64,000 nucleotides of DNA from Pusillimonas sp. MFBS29 (GCF_020687695.1 NZ_JAJEWL010000004.1:1-64000), one strand, 5' to 3'; counted from the stretch's first letter, positions 18,259-27,917 are shown. Translations and numbers: made by a program. Notes: generated by a model from the letters alone, not told the origin.

Positions 18259-19236
18259 TCAGGCAGCTGGCTCCAGCAATTGAACACGTGGATCCAGCAC
18301 TGCATACAGCAAGTCCACCACCAGATTGATGATGACAAACAGCAAGGTCACCAGCATCACGTAGGCCACGATCACGGGGCGATCCAGCTGATACACGCTG
18401 TCGATCAGCAGCTTGCCCATGCCGGGCCAGGAAAACACGGTTTCCGTGATGGTGGAGTAGGCGATCAGCGTGCCGAACTCCATACCGATAACCGTAACGA
18501 CGGGAATCAGGATGTTGCGCAGGATATGACGCCGCACAATGCGGCCGGGCTTGATGCCTTTGGCGCGCGCAAACCGCACGTAGTCCTGGCTTTGCGCCTC
18601 GCTTACGCCAGAAGCCGTCATACGCAGCACCAAAGCAATATTGGCAATGGCCAGATTGACGGCCGGCATGGCAATGTGGCTCCAGCCCTCGGCGCTGAAT
18701 ACACTGAGCGGCACGCCCAGCACTTCAACGGTAGGGCCGCGGCCCGAGGCCGGCAGCCAGCCCAGCCAGACGGCAAACAACAAAATGAAGACCATGCCCT
18801 GCCAGAAGTTGGGCACGGAAAAACCGAAGATCGAGCCGGCCATAATGCCGCGGCCCAGCAGGCGATCACGGTACAGGCCAGCCACCAGGCCCAGCGAAAT
18901 GCCCAGCACACAGGTCAGCGTGATGGCCACGAACACCAGTTCCAGGGTGGCCGGAAAGCGCTGCAGTATGAGCTGCACCGCCGGTATGCCATGTACAAAG
19001 GAATTGCCCAGGTCGCCGTGCAGCGCGCGCCACAGGAACACGCCGTACTGCTTCCATAGCGGCAAATCCAGGCCCAGCCGCGCGATCAGTGCATCACGCT
19101 CGGCCTGGGCCACGTCGGGGCTGACAAGAAGCTCGATAGGATCCCCGACCGCATAGACGGCGCAAAAAACCACCACCGATACGGCCAGCAAGACCAGCAG
19201 GCTTTGCAGCAGCCTGCGTACTATAAATAAAGCCAA
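18259..19236 (-). CDS. Dipeptide-type ABC transporter permease, DppB type (operon 2)
   Basis: This 325-residue permease has six predicted membrane helices, starts with ALFIVRRLLQSLLVLLAVS and carries the family motif FSWPGMGKLLIDSV near residue 270. The EAA-loop segment is YVRFARAKGIKPGRIVRRHILRN. It lies 31 bp after the binding-protein gene. It matches the operon 1 copy in length and topology. It supplies half of the translocation pore of the second importer. Confidence 0.92.
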   Translation of the reverse strand: MALFIVRRLLQSLLVLLAVSVVVFCAVYAVGDPIELLVSPDVAQAERDALIARLGLDLPLWKQYGVFLWRALHGDLGNSFVHGIPAVQLILQRFPATLELVFVAITLTCVLGISLGLVAGLYRDRLLGRGIMAGSIFGFSVPNFWQGMVFILLFAVWLGWLPASGRGPTVEVLGVPLSVFSAEGWSHIAMPAVNLAIANIALVLRMTASGVSEAQSQDYVRFARAKGIKPGRIVRRHILRNILIPVVTVIGMEFGTLIAYSTITETVFSWPGMGKLLIDSVYQLDRPVIVAYVMLVTLLFVIINLVVDLLYAVLDPRVQLLEPAA

Positions 19237-19267
19237 AACCTTACTCCTTAGTCAGCCTTGCTGCGCC

Positions 19268-20884
19268 TTACTTGGCGACCGTGGCGCCGGTGGCCAGGGT
19301 ACGCTGGTCAGCACGACCTTCGTAGGCGATGCCCTTGCGATAGGCCCACACGCCACTCTCGAAGTGCAGCGGGATGTTGGGCATGTCGGCCAGGGCCATC
19401 TTCACAGCCTGTTGCAGCAGCTCGCTGCGCTTGTTGTCGTCCAGCGTGCGCATGGCTTCCAGGTAGACCTTGTCCAGCTCGGGGTTGGAATAGCGGCCGT
19501 AGTTGCTGCTGCCAACGCCCAGTTCCTTGTTGTAGGTCGTGGTCCAGTACTGCAGGAAGTTGCCGGCTTCACCGGTTTCCGAACCCCAGCCACCCAGGGA
19601 GGCACTCATTTCACGCTTGGCACGCTTGGGGAAGTAAACCGAGCGTGTCATGGTGTCGACCGAGGTCTTGATGCCGATGCGGCTCAGGTACTGGGCAACC
19701 GCCTGGGTCAGTTGGGCGTCATTGATGTAACGGTCGTTGGTGGCCGACAGTGTCAGCTCGAAACCGTCGGGATAGCCGGCTTCAGCCAGCAGTTCCTTGG
19801 CCTTTTTCGGGTTGTATTCCAGAGCGGGCGCGCCTTCGATGGCACCGAACATGCCCTGGGGAATGTATTGGTTGGCAGGCTCTGCCACGCCGTCCATGAT
19901 GCGCTCGACTATGGTCTTGCGATCAATCGCCAGCGACATGGCCTGACGCACTTTGGCGTTCTGCAAGGGGTTGTCACCCTTGGGCGACTTGACCAGAGGG
20001 CTTTGCTCGCGGCCGGCATCCAGCTGGAAGAACATGATGCGCACTGAAGGCTTCACGGTGTATTCAAAGCCGCTTTCCTTGATGCGCTTCAGATCGCGTG
20101 CAGCGGGGTTTTCGATCAGGTCGAAGTCACCAGCCAGCAGGCCGGTCAGGCGCGGGCCGGCGGCAGGCACGGCGCGCAGCTGCACTTCGCTCCAGGCGGG
20201 TGCATCACCCCAGTAGTTTTCGTTGCGCTCCAGCACAATGCCGGTGCCCTTGACGTAGGACTTGAGCGTGTAGGGGCCGGTACCCACCACGGCGTCGCCG
20301 CTGTTGAAATCATTCACCACAGGCCACGGCGATGTTACGCCACAGCCCTCTTTGGGGGTGAATGTCAGGGTGTCGTGCTTGACGATACCACTCCAGATCA
20401 TGGGGATGCGGGCCAGTTCGTTGGGCAGTACGGGCTGGGGTACCGTGGTCTTGAGCAGCACGGTCCTGGCATCCGGCGCCTCGATGGCGGCAATGCGGCG
20501 CACGGTATTGACAGCACCGCTGCCGATGCCGGTTTCGTTGTTCAGAATGCGGCAGAAGCTGAAGATCACGTCTTGCGCGGTAAACGGCTCGCCGTTGGAA
20601 AAGCGTGCGTTCTCATCGAGCTTGAAGGTCCACACGGTTTCGTCGGTGGCTTCCCAGGACTTGGCCAGCGCGGGCATCAACTTCATGTCGGGGCTCATGG
20701 CCAGCAGCGGCTGGAAAATATGCGAAACCAGCGCCTCGTTGGGCGTTGTCTGGTGATAGTGCGGGTCGACCGCTGTCGGCTCGGAAGCCAGGCCTATCTT
20801 CAAAGTCTGTGCCTGGGCAATGCCCGCAAAGGCACAAGCCACTACGACAGCAATTTTTTTAATCGTGGGATATACCGTCGACAT
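19268..20884 (-). CDS. Peptide ABC transporter substrate-binding protein, DppA/OppA family (operon 2)
   Basis: This 538-residue periplasmic binding protein has a signal peptide with cleavage after IAQAQ near residue 26. The mature protein begins TLKIGLASEPTAVDPHYH. It is the first gene of the second operon and is divergent from a LysR-type regulator 225 bp away, which is its likely controller. It has two cysteines in the mature part (around SFCRIL and EGCGVT) that are not seen in the operon 1 protein. The C-terminal segment EGRADQRTLATGATVAK resembles the end of the operon 1 protein, again pointing to duplication followed by divergence. Confidence 0.92.
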   Translation of the reverse strand: MSTVYPTIKKIAVVVACAFAGIAQAQTLKIGLASEPTAVDPHYHQTTPNEALVSHIFQPLLAMSPDMKLMPALAKSWEATDETVWTFKLDENARFSNGEPFTAQDVIFSFCRILNNETGIGSGAVNTVRRIAAIEAPDARTVLLKTTVPQPVLPNELARIPMIWSGIVKHDTLTFTPKEGCGVTSPWPVVNDFNSGDAVVGTGPYTLKSYVKGTGIVLERNENYWGDAPAWSEVQLRAVPAAGPRLTGLLAGDFDLIENPAARDLKRIKESGFEYTVKPSVRIMFFQLDAGREQSPLVKSPKGDNPLQNAKVRQAMSLAIDRKTIVERIMDGVAEPANQYIPQGMFGAIEGAPALEYNPKKAKELLAEAGYPDGFELTLSATNDRYINDAQLTQAVAQYLSRIGIKTSVDTMTRSVYFPKRAKREMSASLGGWGSETGEAGNFLQYWTTTYNKELGVGSSNYGRYSNPELDKVYLEAMRTLDDNKRSELLQQAVKMALADMPNIPLHFESGVWAYRKGIAYEGRADQRTLATGATVAK

Positions 20885-21109
20885 TCGTGAATTCCTTAGG
20901 TTTGTCTCTGGGAGGTAAACGTGGCCCGCTCCGGCTGGAAAGGCGCGCAGGGATCACGCAAAAGAAGAGCATTCTAGGCCTTGCATTCTTTCTATACAAT
21001 TTCAATAAATCGCGAACTCTTTCTCAAAAAGAGCACGCTACACTAGGGTTTACCCCATATTACAGTTTTATGTCACCCACACAAACCTTATTGAAAACAA
21101 ATAGTTGAA

Positions 21110-22030
21110 ATGGAAAGCTTAGCCGTCAGATACTTTTACGAGGTCGCTCAAAAAGGCAGCCTGAGTGCCGCATCCGAGTCTTTACATGTTGCGGTTTCTG
21201 CGATAAGCCGTCAGATTTCCACACTGGAACAAGACCTGGGCAGCGCGCTGTTCCAGCGCAGCGCGCGCGGTATGGTCCTGACCGAAGCGGGCGAACTGCT
21301 GCTGCGTCATGTGCGCCGGGCCACGCTGGAAGACCAGGCAGTACGCGAATCGATTGCCGCACTGCGCGAGGCCGGACACAGCGTATTGCGCATCGCCTGC
21401 ACACAGGGGCTGGCCAACGACTTCCTGCCCAGCACCCTGGCGCATTTCGAGCGCATGCATCCTGATATCCGCTTTCGCATCTGGGTAGACAGCGCCAGGC
21501 AAGCCACGCAAAGGGTGGAAACCGGCGAAGCCGATGTCGCACTGACCTTCAGCATCACGCCCCCGCCATCCACCGGGTCCGTGAAGGTGCTGTACGCACG
21601 CGCCTCGCCCGCCCTGGCGGTCATGTCGCAGGATCACCCCCTGGCACGCCACCGGCGACTCGATATTCGCGACCTGATGCCCTACCCCATTGCCCTGACC
21701 GACGAGAACACGTCAACCTTCAAGCTGTATCAGCTTGCCTCGAACATGGTGGGGACATGGGTGGAGCCCAAGATCTACAGCAACTACGCCGCCGCCCTGC
21801 ACGCCTACGTGCGCGACAGCCAGGCCATACTGTTTGCCAGCTATAGTTCCATCTTCCAGCAACTCAAGGTCAATCGCCTGGTGGCGATTCCCCTGAAGAA
21901 TCCGGAAATGCATGCCCGCACCATGCAGGTGCAGGTCATGCGCGGGCGCATACTGCCGGATGTGATCGAGCAGTTCCTGAGCGTGACGATCAGACGTATG
22001 AACGAGATCGTGCTGGAGGCGCCGGTGTAA
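21110..22030 (+). CDS. LysR family transcriptional regulator
   Basis: This 306-residue protein has an N-terminal winged HTH (about 1-62, with SLSAASESLHVAVSAISRQISTLEQDLG as the HTH) and a C-terminal periplasmic-binding-like effector domain (about 90-295). It is divergent from the second dipeptide operon and probably controls it and itself from the shared 225-bp gap. That gap contains an inverted repeat CTCTTT/AAAGAG at 21017-21033, a possible part of the operator. The ligand is unknown. A hydrolysed amino acid or the transported peptide would be reasonable candidates. Confidence 0.9.
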   Translation: MESLAVRYFYEVAQKGSLSAASESLHVAVSAISRQISTLEQDLGSALFQRSARGMVLTEAGELLLRHVRRATLEDQAVRESIAALREAGHSVLRIACTQGLANDFLPSTLAHFERMHPDIRFRIWVDSARQATQRVETGEADVALTFSITPPPSTGSVKVLYARASPALAVMSQDHPLARHRRLDIRDLMPYPIALTDENTSTFKLYQLASNMVGTWVEPKIYSNYAAALHAYVRDSQAILFASYSSIFQQLKVNRLVAIPLKNPEMHARTMQVQVMRGRILPDVIEQFLSVTIRRMNEIVLEAPV

Positions 22031-22078
22031 TCAGGCCTGGGGCCATTCAGCCCCCCGGCGCCGCCTCAAGCGACCGCT

Positions 22079-23071
22079 TTACGCCACCCCGGCGCTGTGC
22101 GCCTGCTCGTCGGCGTGGTAAGACGAGCGCACCATGGCGCCCACGGCCGCATGGGTAAAGCCCATGGCGTAGGCTTCGCGTTCCAGCATCTTGAAGACGT
22201 CGGGGTGAGCGTAGCGCAGCACCGGCAGGTGGTGTTCCGAGGGCTGCAGATACTGGCCTATGGTCAGCATGTCGACATTGTGCGCACGCAGGTCGCGCAT
22301 GACCTCAAGGATTTCCTCGTCGGTTTCACCCAGGCCCAGCATAAGGCCGGACTTGGTGGGCACATTGGGATGCAAAGCCTTGAACTCGGACAACAGCCTG
22401 AGCGAATGCTGGTAGTCGGAACCCGGGCGCGCCTGCTTGTACAAGCGCGGCACGGTTTCCAGGTTGTGATTCATGACGTCGGGCGGGCCTTCGTTCAGTA
22501 TGCCCAGCGCACGGTCAAGGCGGCCACGGAAATCGGGCACCAGCACTTCAATGCGGGTGGTGGGCGACAGTTCGCGCACCTGGCGTATGCATTCCACAAA
22601 ATGGCCGGCACCGCCGTCGCGCAGGTCATCGCGGTCGACCGAGGTGATGACTACATACGACAGCCGCATGGCGGCAATGCTGCGCGCCAGGTTGACCGGC
22701 TCGTTGACGTCGAGCGGATCGGGGCGGCCATGGCCCACATCACAGAAGGGGCAGCGGCGCGTGCATTTGTCGCCCATGATCATGAAGGTGGCCGTACCCT
22801 TGCCGAAGCATTCGCCGATATTCGGACAGGAAGCCTCTTCACAGACGGTGTGCAGATTATGTTCGCGCAGAATCTTCTTGATGTCGTAGAACCGCGAGCC
22901 AGGCGCGGCGGCCTTCACACGTATCCATTCGGGTTTCTTCAGGCGCTCGGCCTGGACCACCTTGATGGGGATACGCGAGGTCTTGTCTGCCGACTTCTGC
23001 TTTTGCGTTGGGTCGTAGGCGGGACGCACGGTGGGTTTACGGACGGCAGACTGATCAACGGGTGTAGTCAT
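22079..23071 (-). CDS. lipA: Lipoyl synthase
   Basis: LipA is a radical-SAM enzyme that inserts two sulfur atoms into protein-bound octanoyl groups to make lipoyl cofactors. The 330-residue protein has both iron-sulfur motifs: auxiliary cluster C77-x4-C82-x5-C88 and radical-SAM C103-x3-C107-x2-C110. The late RSSYHAD segment that helps bind the auxiliary cluster is present near the C-terminus. ATG at 23071 is chosen because AGGGA precedes it; an upstream start would add six residues. It lies downstream of lipB but is separated from it by a crotonase gene and by a 200-bp gap, so it may have its own promoter. Confidence 0.97.
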   Translation of the reverse strand: MTTPVDQSAVRKPTVRPAYDPTQKQKSADKTSRIPIKVVQAERLKKPEWIRVKAAAPGSRFYDIKKILREHNLHTVCEEASCPNIGECFGKGTATFMIMGDKCTRRCPFCDVGHGRPDPLDVNEPVNLARSIAAMRLSYVVITSVDRDDLRDGGAGHFVECIRQVRELSPTTRIEVLVPDFRGRLDRALGILNEGPPDVMNHNLETVPRLYKQARPGSDYQHSLRLLSEFKALHPNVPTKSGLMLGLGETDEEILEVMRDLRAHNVDMLTIGQYLQPSEHHLPVLRYAHPDVFKMLEREAYAMGFTHAAVGAMVRSSYHADEQAHSAGVA

Positions 23072-23270
23072 ACGATTCCCTGCGCACAAAACCTTTTTTG
23101 TACGCTAAAAACGGCAGCGTGCTTCACGCGCCATTATTGAAAGAACAGCGACCGGCGGGATAGCCGCCAGCCGGAGACAAAAAAGCTACAAGGGGTCAAT
23201 TTTAACGCGCCACCCCCTGCCTTACCTAATCGCCCTGTCAGCGCGTCAGGAAATTGCCCGGAAAATGAGC

Positions 23271-24056
23271 TTACCGCCCCTTCCAGACCGGCTGTCGCTT
23301 CTGGATAAAGGCGTCGATGCCCTCGGCCACGTCTTCGGCCATCATGTTGCAGGCCATGACCTGGCCGGCGTAGTCATAGGCATCGGCCAGGCTCATGCCG
23401 CGCTGGCGCTGGAACATGCCTTTGCCGGTACGCACCGCCACGGGGCTTTTCTGGCAAATGGACTGCACCAGGGCAGCCACCCGCGCATCAAGCTGATTCG
23501 GCGCAACGGCGTCGTTGATCAGACCATGCGTGACAGCGTCGCGGGCGCTGATAAATTCGCCGGTGATCAGCATTTCAAAGGCTTTCTTGGCCGGCACATT
23601 ACGCGACAATGCCACGGCCGGCGTAGAGCAGAACAGCCCCACGTTGATGCCCGACACCGCAAACCGGGCGTCATCGGACGCCACCGCCAGATCGCAACTG
23701 GCAACCAGCTGGCAACCCGCCGCGGTCGCAGTACCGTGCACCCTGGCGATGACCGGCACCGGCAGATTGACGATGCTCTGCATGACTCGCCCGCACTGCG
23801 CAAACAGTTGCTCGTAATAGCGCTGCTCGGGTTTTGAGCGCATCTGCTTCAGGTCGTGGCCCGCGCAGAACGCGCGGCCATTGGCCGCCAGCACCACACA
23901 ACGCACGCTGTCGTCGTTGGCCACCGCCGCCAGGCCGTCTTGCAGGGCCGTCAGCAGTGCCTCGGACAAGGCGTTGTATTGATCCGGGCGGTTCAGCGTA
24001 AGCGTGACCACGCCATCGTGCACATCGGTCAGCAGAACAGGGTTTTCAGCAGTCAT
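23271..24056 (-). CDS. Enoyl-CoA hydratase/isomerase (crotonase) family protein, ECHDC3-like, lacking both catalytic Glu
   Basis: This 261-residue crotonase-fold protein has a good oxyanion-hole segment (CAGHDLKQM near residue 64 and GTATAAGC near 108). The two glutamates that activate water in hydratases are replaced: Q116 in GCQLVASCD and G136 in the segment before LFCSTP. The GLFCSTP motif resembles the ECHDC3 subgroup. Hydratase activity is therefore doubtful; an isomerase, thioesterase-like or other acyl-CoA role is possible. Its start overlaps the lipB stop (ATGA), so it is translationally coupled to lipB and sits between lipB and lipA. Confidence 0.88.
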   Translation of the reverse strand: MTAENPVLLTDVHDGVVTLTLNRPDQYNALSEALLTALQDGLAAVANDDSVRCVVLAANGRAFCAGHDLKQMRSKPEQRYYEQLFAQCGRVMQSIVNLPVPVIARVHGTATAAGCQLVASCDLAVASDDARFAVSGINVGLFCSTPAVALSRNVPAKKAFEMLITGEFISARDAVTHGLINDAVAPNQLDARVAALVQSICQKSPVAVRTGKGMFQRQRGMSLADAYDYAGQVMACNMMAEDVAEGIDAFIQKRQPVWKGR

Positions 24057-24727
24057 ACCGGGCCTCCTTCGAGCGCTTGCGTCAGGCGCCTGGCCAGCAA
24101 GTCACCTGTCTGTTTAACGGTAGCCTGTATGCCGCAAGCACGCAAATCCACCGTCTGCAAGCCTTCATAGCCACAGGGATTGATGCCCAGGTAAGGCGTC
24201 AGGTCCATGTCCACGTTCAGGGCCAGGCCGTGGTAGGCGCTGCCCTTGCGTATCTTTATGCCCAGGGCGGCAATCTTGGCCAGGCCGTCGCTGCCCGGCG
24301 GCGTGGCCTGGCGATACGGCGGCAACAGCCGCGCAACCGGCACATAGACGCCCGGCGCGCCCGCTTTGCGGCAGGCTCCGGGCAGGCCCAGTTCATCGAG
24401 CACCTGAATAATGACGTCTTCCAGCAGCGCCACATATTCTTTCACGAACAAATTCATGCGACGCAAGTCGATCAGGCAATAGGCCATGACCTGCCCCGGC
24501 CCGTGATAGGTAACCTGACCGCCGCGATCACATTGCACCAGCGGCACATTGCCCGGGTTCAGCACATGCTCGGGCTTGCCGGCCTGGCCCAGGGTATAAA
24601 CCGGCTGATGTTCGGCCAGCCAGATTTCATCGGGCGTATCGGCCGCGCGTGCCTCGGTGAATTCGCGCATGGCCTGCCATACCGGCAGATATGCGGCAGG
24701 CCCGGGCAACCATTTGCTGTTTATCAT
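24053..24727 (-). CDS. lipB: Octanoyl-[acyl-carrier-protein] transferase
   Basis: LipB moves octanoyl groups from acyl carrier protein onto lipoyl domains, the step before LipA. The 224-residue protein has the [12 protein letters not shown] motif (68-79), the catalytic lysine in [12 protein letters not shown] (K151 region) and the catalytic cysteine in GINPCGY (C185). Length is normal. Its ATG shares one base with the stop of the upstream YbeD-family gene, and its stop overlaps the crotonase start. This tight packing shows a single transcript from at least ybeD to the crotonase gene. Confidence 0.96.
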   Translation of the reverse strand: MINSKWLPGPAAYLPVWQAMREFTEARAADTPDEIWLAEHQPVYTLGQAGKPEHVLNPGNVPLVQCDRGGQVTYHGPGQVMAYCLIDLRRMNLFVKEYVALLEDVIIQVLDELGLPGACRKAGAPGVYVPVARLLPPYRQATPPGSDGLAKIAALGIKIRKGSAYHGLALNVDMDLTPYLGINPCGYEGLQTVDLRACGIQATVKQTGDLLARRLTQALEGGPV

Positions 24728-25002
24728 TACATCACTATGGAAACCATGTGATGGCTGTGCAGGGCGCGGTACAGGTCATCAAGCTGCTGGCGCGATGTGG
24801 CGCGCACGGTAAACGTAAGGCCCAGATAGTTGCCGCTGCGGCTGGGCCGCATTTCAACGGTGGCCGGATCAAAACCGGGATCGAACTGCAGCACCACTTC
24901 GGTAAGCGTTTGGGCCAGTTCGGGATGCGCCTTGCCCATGACCTTGATGGGAAAGTCGCTGGGGTATTCGATCAGGGACTCTTCGGGCGGAATTTCTCGC
25001 AT
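24727..25002 (-). CDS. YbeD/DUF493 family protein
   Basis: This small protein of 91 residues matches the YbeD (DUF493) family, with an ACT-like fold and the conserved opening [10 protein letters not shown] and motif [17 protein letters not shown]. In many proteobacteria this gene lies just before lipB, as it does here, and a regulatory link to lipoate metabolism has been suggested but not proved. It follows the D-amino acid transaminase gene by 60 bp, a gap that holds a small GC-rich hairpin. Confidence 0.93.
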   Translation of the reverse strand: MREIPPEESLIEYPSDFPIKVMGKAHPELAQTLTEVVLQFDPGFDPATVEMRPSRSGNYLGLTFTVRATSRQQLDDLYRALHSHHMVSIVM

Positions 25003-25027
25003 GCTTGCACATCCATCAATGCAGGAC

Positions 25028-25044
25028 GGGGGAATTGAACCCCC
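25028..25044 (-). other. GC hairpin resembling a tRNA T-arm
   Basis: On the minus strand GGGGG-TTCAATT-CCCCC forms a 5-bp stem with a 7-base loop in the 60-bp gap between the transaminase and ybeD genes. The loop looks like a T-loop, but there is no room and no partner sequence for a whole tRNA. It may be a weak attenuator or processing site. No U-tract follows. Confidence 0.4.
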
Positions 25045-25062
25045 CTATAAAACAAGGCAGGC

Positions 25063-25926
25063 CTACAGGGCGGCGATGGCGTCGTCGTAGGCAGCGCGCA
25101 GGCTGGCATACACGGCACCGGGCTTGCCCGAGCCTACCGGCTTGCCGTTGTAGGTGGTAATGGGCAGCAATTCCTTGGTGGCCGAAGACAGCATCAGCTC
25201 ATCGGCCTCGTCGACTTCCTGCTGCGAAATGGGGCGTATCTCGAAAGTAATATTGCCTGCGGCAGTCAGCTCTTCGAGCAAGCCGTAGCGTATGCCTTCA
25301 AGAATCAGGTTGTTGCGCGGAGGCGCCAGTAAGACCCCGTTTTTTACCATCCAGATATTGCAGGACGAGCCTTCCGTCAAATAGCCGTCGCGGAATTGCA
25401 GGACCTCGTCGACGCCGGCCTCGACCGCAGCCTGCTTGGCAAGCACGTTGCCCAGCAGCGACACCGATTTGATTTCACAACGCAACCAGCGCACATCGGG
25501 AATACTTACCGCTGAATAGCCTTGCTCGCGCGCGGCGGCACCCGGCCGCACAAAAGGCGAGACCATGCAGAAAATGGTGGGGGTGGTGTTTGCGGGGAAG
25601 GCATGATCGCGCTTGGCCACGCCGCGCGTAACCTGAATGTAGACCATGCAGTCACCCAGACCCGAACGTTTCAGAAGATCGTGTACCAGGGCTTCCCAGT
25701 CGGCACGCGTCATGTCGACCTTGATGCCGATGGAAGCCAGGCTGCGCTCCAGGCGGGCCAGGTGGCCGTCCATGCGGAACGGCTTGCCGTTATAGGCAGG
25801 CACTACATCGTAGATACCATCACCAAAAATAAAGCCGCGATCCAGCACGGATATTTTGGCATCGCCCAGGCGAACGTAGTCGCCGTTCAGATAAACAATA
25901 CTGTCGTTATCGACATTCGGAATCAT
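25063..25926 (-). CDS. D-amino acid aminotransferase (class IV PLP enzyme)
   Basis: This 287-residue protein matches the D-alanine/D-amino acid transaminase branch of class IV aminotransferases. Visible features are the N-terminal YLNGDYVRLGDAKISVLDRGFIFGDG, which is the family signature, the Schiff-base lysine in CEIKSVSLLGN, and the late LSSATKELLP segment that binds phosphate. It makes D-Glu or D-Ala from keto acids in the cytoplasm, and its position after a D,D-carboxypeptidase gene fits a peptidoglycan role. Branched-chain transaminases share the fold, so substrate is inferred. Gap to the upstream gene is only 9 bp, so the two are one operon. Confidence 0.88.
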   Translation of the reverse strand: MIPNVDNDSIVYLNGDYVRLGDAKISVLDRGFIFGDGIYDVVPAYNGKPFRMDGHLARLERSLASIGIKVDMTRADWEALVHDLLKRSGLGDCMVYIQVTRGVAKRDHAFPANTTPTIFCMVSPFVRPGAAAREQGYSAVSIPDVRWLRCEIKSVSLLGNVLAKQAAVEAGVDEVLQFRDGYLTEGSSCNIWMVKNGVLLAPPRNNLILEGIRYGLLEELTAAGNITFEIRPISQQEVDEADELMLSSATKELLPITTYNGKPVGSGKPGAVYASLRAAYDDAIAAL

Positions 25927-25935
25927 TTCTATGCC

Positions 25936-27159
25936 TTACTGAAATAACAGAAGAACTTTGTCGTAGATACGGCTGAAGAAGCCGGCCTCGGGTACATCGG
26001 CCAGCACGTACAACGGGTCTTCACGCAGCACATGGCCGTCAAGCGAAAGCTTGACCGTGCCTACCTTGGTACCCGCCTTAAGCGGTGCAACCAGCGGCTC
26101 GGTGTACTGAGCCACAGGTTTGATCTGGGTGCCCTTGTCGCGCGGGACAGTCACCCAGGTCGCGGTGGTGGAACCCAGTCCGACATTGTCGAGCTCGCCT
26201 TCCCAGACCCGGGCGGTCACGGCGGGCTTTTCGTTGTCGTACAGCTTGATGGTGTCAAAGTTCTGGAAGCTCCAGTTCAACAGCTTCAGGCTATTCTCGG
26301 TGCGGGCCGCATCGCTGGCCGCGCCCACAATCACCGATACCACCCGGCGGCCGTCGCGCAGCGCGGTGGTGACCAGGCAATAGCCCGCCGACTGCGTATG
26401 GCCGGTTTTCAGACCATCGACGGTCGGATCGGCCCAAAGCAGGCGATTGCGGTTGTTCTGCTTGATCTTGTTGTAGGTGAATTCTTTCTGGCTGTAGTAG
26501 TGCAGGTACTGGGGAAAGCGGGTTACCAGGTTCTGCGCCAGCGTGCCAAGGTCGCGCACCGTGGTCAGGTGCGTAGGCCCGGGCAGGCCCGAGGAGTTCT
26601 CAAAATGCGTATCACGCAGGCCCTGACGCGCAGCCTCTTCGTTCATCAGGGTCACGAAGGCGTCTTCGCTGCCGGCAACGGCCTCGGCCAGCGCCACGGT
26701 GGCATCGTTGCCCGACTGCACAATCACGCCCTGCAGCAGCTCATCGACCGAGACCTGGCTGTTCACCTTGATGAACATGCGCGAGCCTTCGGTTTTCCAG
26801 GCCTTTTCCGAAACCGGCACTTTCTGATCCAGCGACAGGCGATTGTTTTCTATGGCGTCGAACACCACATAAGCGGCCATCAGTTTGGTCAGCGAGGCCG
26901 GTTCCACAGGTTCGTCGAGGTTCTGAGCGGCAATCACCTGGCCGCTGTTTACATCGAGCGTCATCCAGGCGCGCGCGGTCAGGGCCGGGGCCGGCACGGT
27001 TGCCAGTTCGGCCACGGTAGCCACGGGAGCAGGCGCTGTGGCCGGCGCCGCAGCCGGCGTGGCGGCGTCTTGAGCAAAGGAAAAAGTGGTTGCCAGTGCG
27101 AACGCAAGGCTGGCAGCCAGCGTCAGGCATCGTGTACGGGATTCTTGTTGAAAAGTCAT
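25936..27159 (-). CDS. dacC: D-alanyl-D-alanine carboxypeptidase (PBP5/6 type)
   Basis: This 407-residue penicillin-binding protein trims the terminal D-Ala from peptidoglycan stem peptides. It has a signal peptide (about 1-29), an Ala/Pro-rich stretch, the active-site SLTK (S89 and K92), the SGND motif and the KTG motif in GLKTGHTQSAG. A C-terminal PBP5 domain and an amphipathic tail ending VLLLFQ, likely for membrane binding, complete the pattern. It heads the operon with dat-ybeD-lipB and is the first gene in it. The symbol follows common usage; dacA would be equally fair. Confidence 0.93.
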   Translation of the reverse strand: MTFQQESRTRCLTLAASLAFALATTFSFAQDAATPAAAPATAPAPVATVAELATVPAPALTARAWMTLDVNSGQVIAAQNLDEPVEPASLTKLMAAYVVFDAIENNRLSLDQKVPVSEKAWKTEGSRMFIKVNSQVSVDELLQGVIVQSGNDATVALAEAVAGSEDAFVTLMNEEAARQGLRDTHFENSSGLPGPTHLTTVRDLGTLAQNLVTRFPQYLHYYSQKEFTYNKIKQNNRNRLLWADPTVDGLKTGHTQSAGYCLVTTALRDGRRVVSVIVGAASDAARTENSLKLLNWSFQNFDTIKLYDNEKPAVTARVWEGELDNVGLGSTTATWVTVPRDKGTQIKPVAQYTEPLVAPLKAGTKVGTVKLSLDGHVLREDPLYVLADVPEAGFFSRIYDKVLLLFQ

Positions 27160-27190
27160 TGGCGTATCGTAAATGAATTTGAACCGGACG

Positions 27191-27835
27191 TCATAGCAAA
27201 TCCAGCCTGAGCTGCAACAATCGTTTCAGCACCAGCAGCTTGCCATGAAAGAAGTGACTGGCACCCGGCACAACCGTAACCGGCAGGTCGTGCGAGCGCG
27301 CAAAGCTCATGGCCTCGGACAAAGGAACAACTTCGTCGTCTTCGCCGTGAACCAGCAAGGTATTGTCAGGAACAGAGACCGCCCGGAAGCTGAACCGTTC
27401 CACAGCGGGGCCAAATAATAGTAACGCATCGGGCACAGGGCCGGCCTGCTCGGCCAGGGTCGAATACAACTGGGCAGCCACCGACGTGCCGAAGGAAAAG
27501 CCTGCCAGGACCCATTTGCCACCGGCCGCTTCCGGGTATGCTTGCGTGAACTGTTCGATCAGCCGCTGCATGTCGGCTGTTTCGCCGCGAGCCGCGTCGA
27601 ACTCGCCTTCGGAAGTACCCACGCCACGGAAATTCGGCCGCACGGCAATCAGGCCGTGCTCGACACAGGCACGAGCTATGGTCGTAACGATTTTGTTGTC
27701 GCGTGCACCGCCATGCAGCGGATGCGGATGCAACACCAGGGCCCAGCCGCGCGGCTGGCTCATGGGCAGGTCCAGGGCACAGTCTATGGCTCCGGCCTCG
27801 CCCTGAAAAGTCATTTTCTCGGTACGCGCAAGCAT
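27191..27835 (-). CDS. Alpha/beta hydrolase (dienelactone hydrolase-like)
   Basis: This protein of about 214 residues has an alpha/beta-hydrolase fold. The nucleophile elbow GFSFGTS carries the likely catalytic serine, the oxyanion segment HPHPLHGGARDNK precedes it, and HGEDDEVVP and GASHFFHG carry the acidic residue and histidine. It is often annotated as an uncharacterised esterase in Betaproteobacteria. ATG at 27835 is used; GTG at 27841 is in frame and ATG 24 bases later is also possible. It is divergent from birA with an 82-bp gap. The substrate cannot be given. Confidence 0.85.
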   Translation of the reverse strand: MLARTEKMTFQGEAGAIDCALDLPMSQPRGWALVLHPHPLHGGARDNKIVTTIARACVEHGLIAVRPNFRGVGTSEGEFDAARGETADMQRLIEQFTQAYPEAAGGKWVLAGFSFGTSVAAQLYSTLAEQAGPVPDALLLFGPAVERFSFRAVSVPDNTLLVHGEDDEVVPLSEAMSFARSHDLPVTVVPGASHFFHGKLLVLKRLLQLRLDLL

Positions 27836-27917
27836 AATCACCAGTTTGAGTTATAAACACAGGCACGCCCATTTTACGCCACGACCAGACACCGCCAATC
27901 CCGGTGTCCGCAACACC

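Noticed and set aside
25003-25062. Possible tRNA from the T-arm-like hairpin
   Set aside because: Only 60 bp are free, there is no matching acceptor or anticodon arm, so no tRNA can be called.
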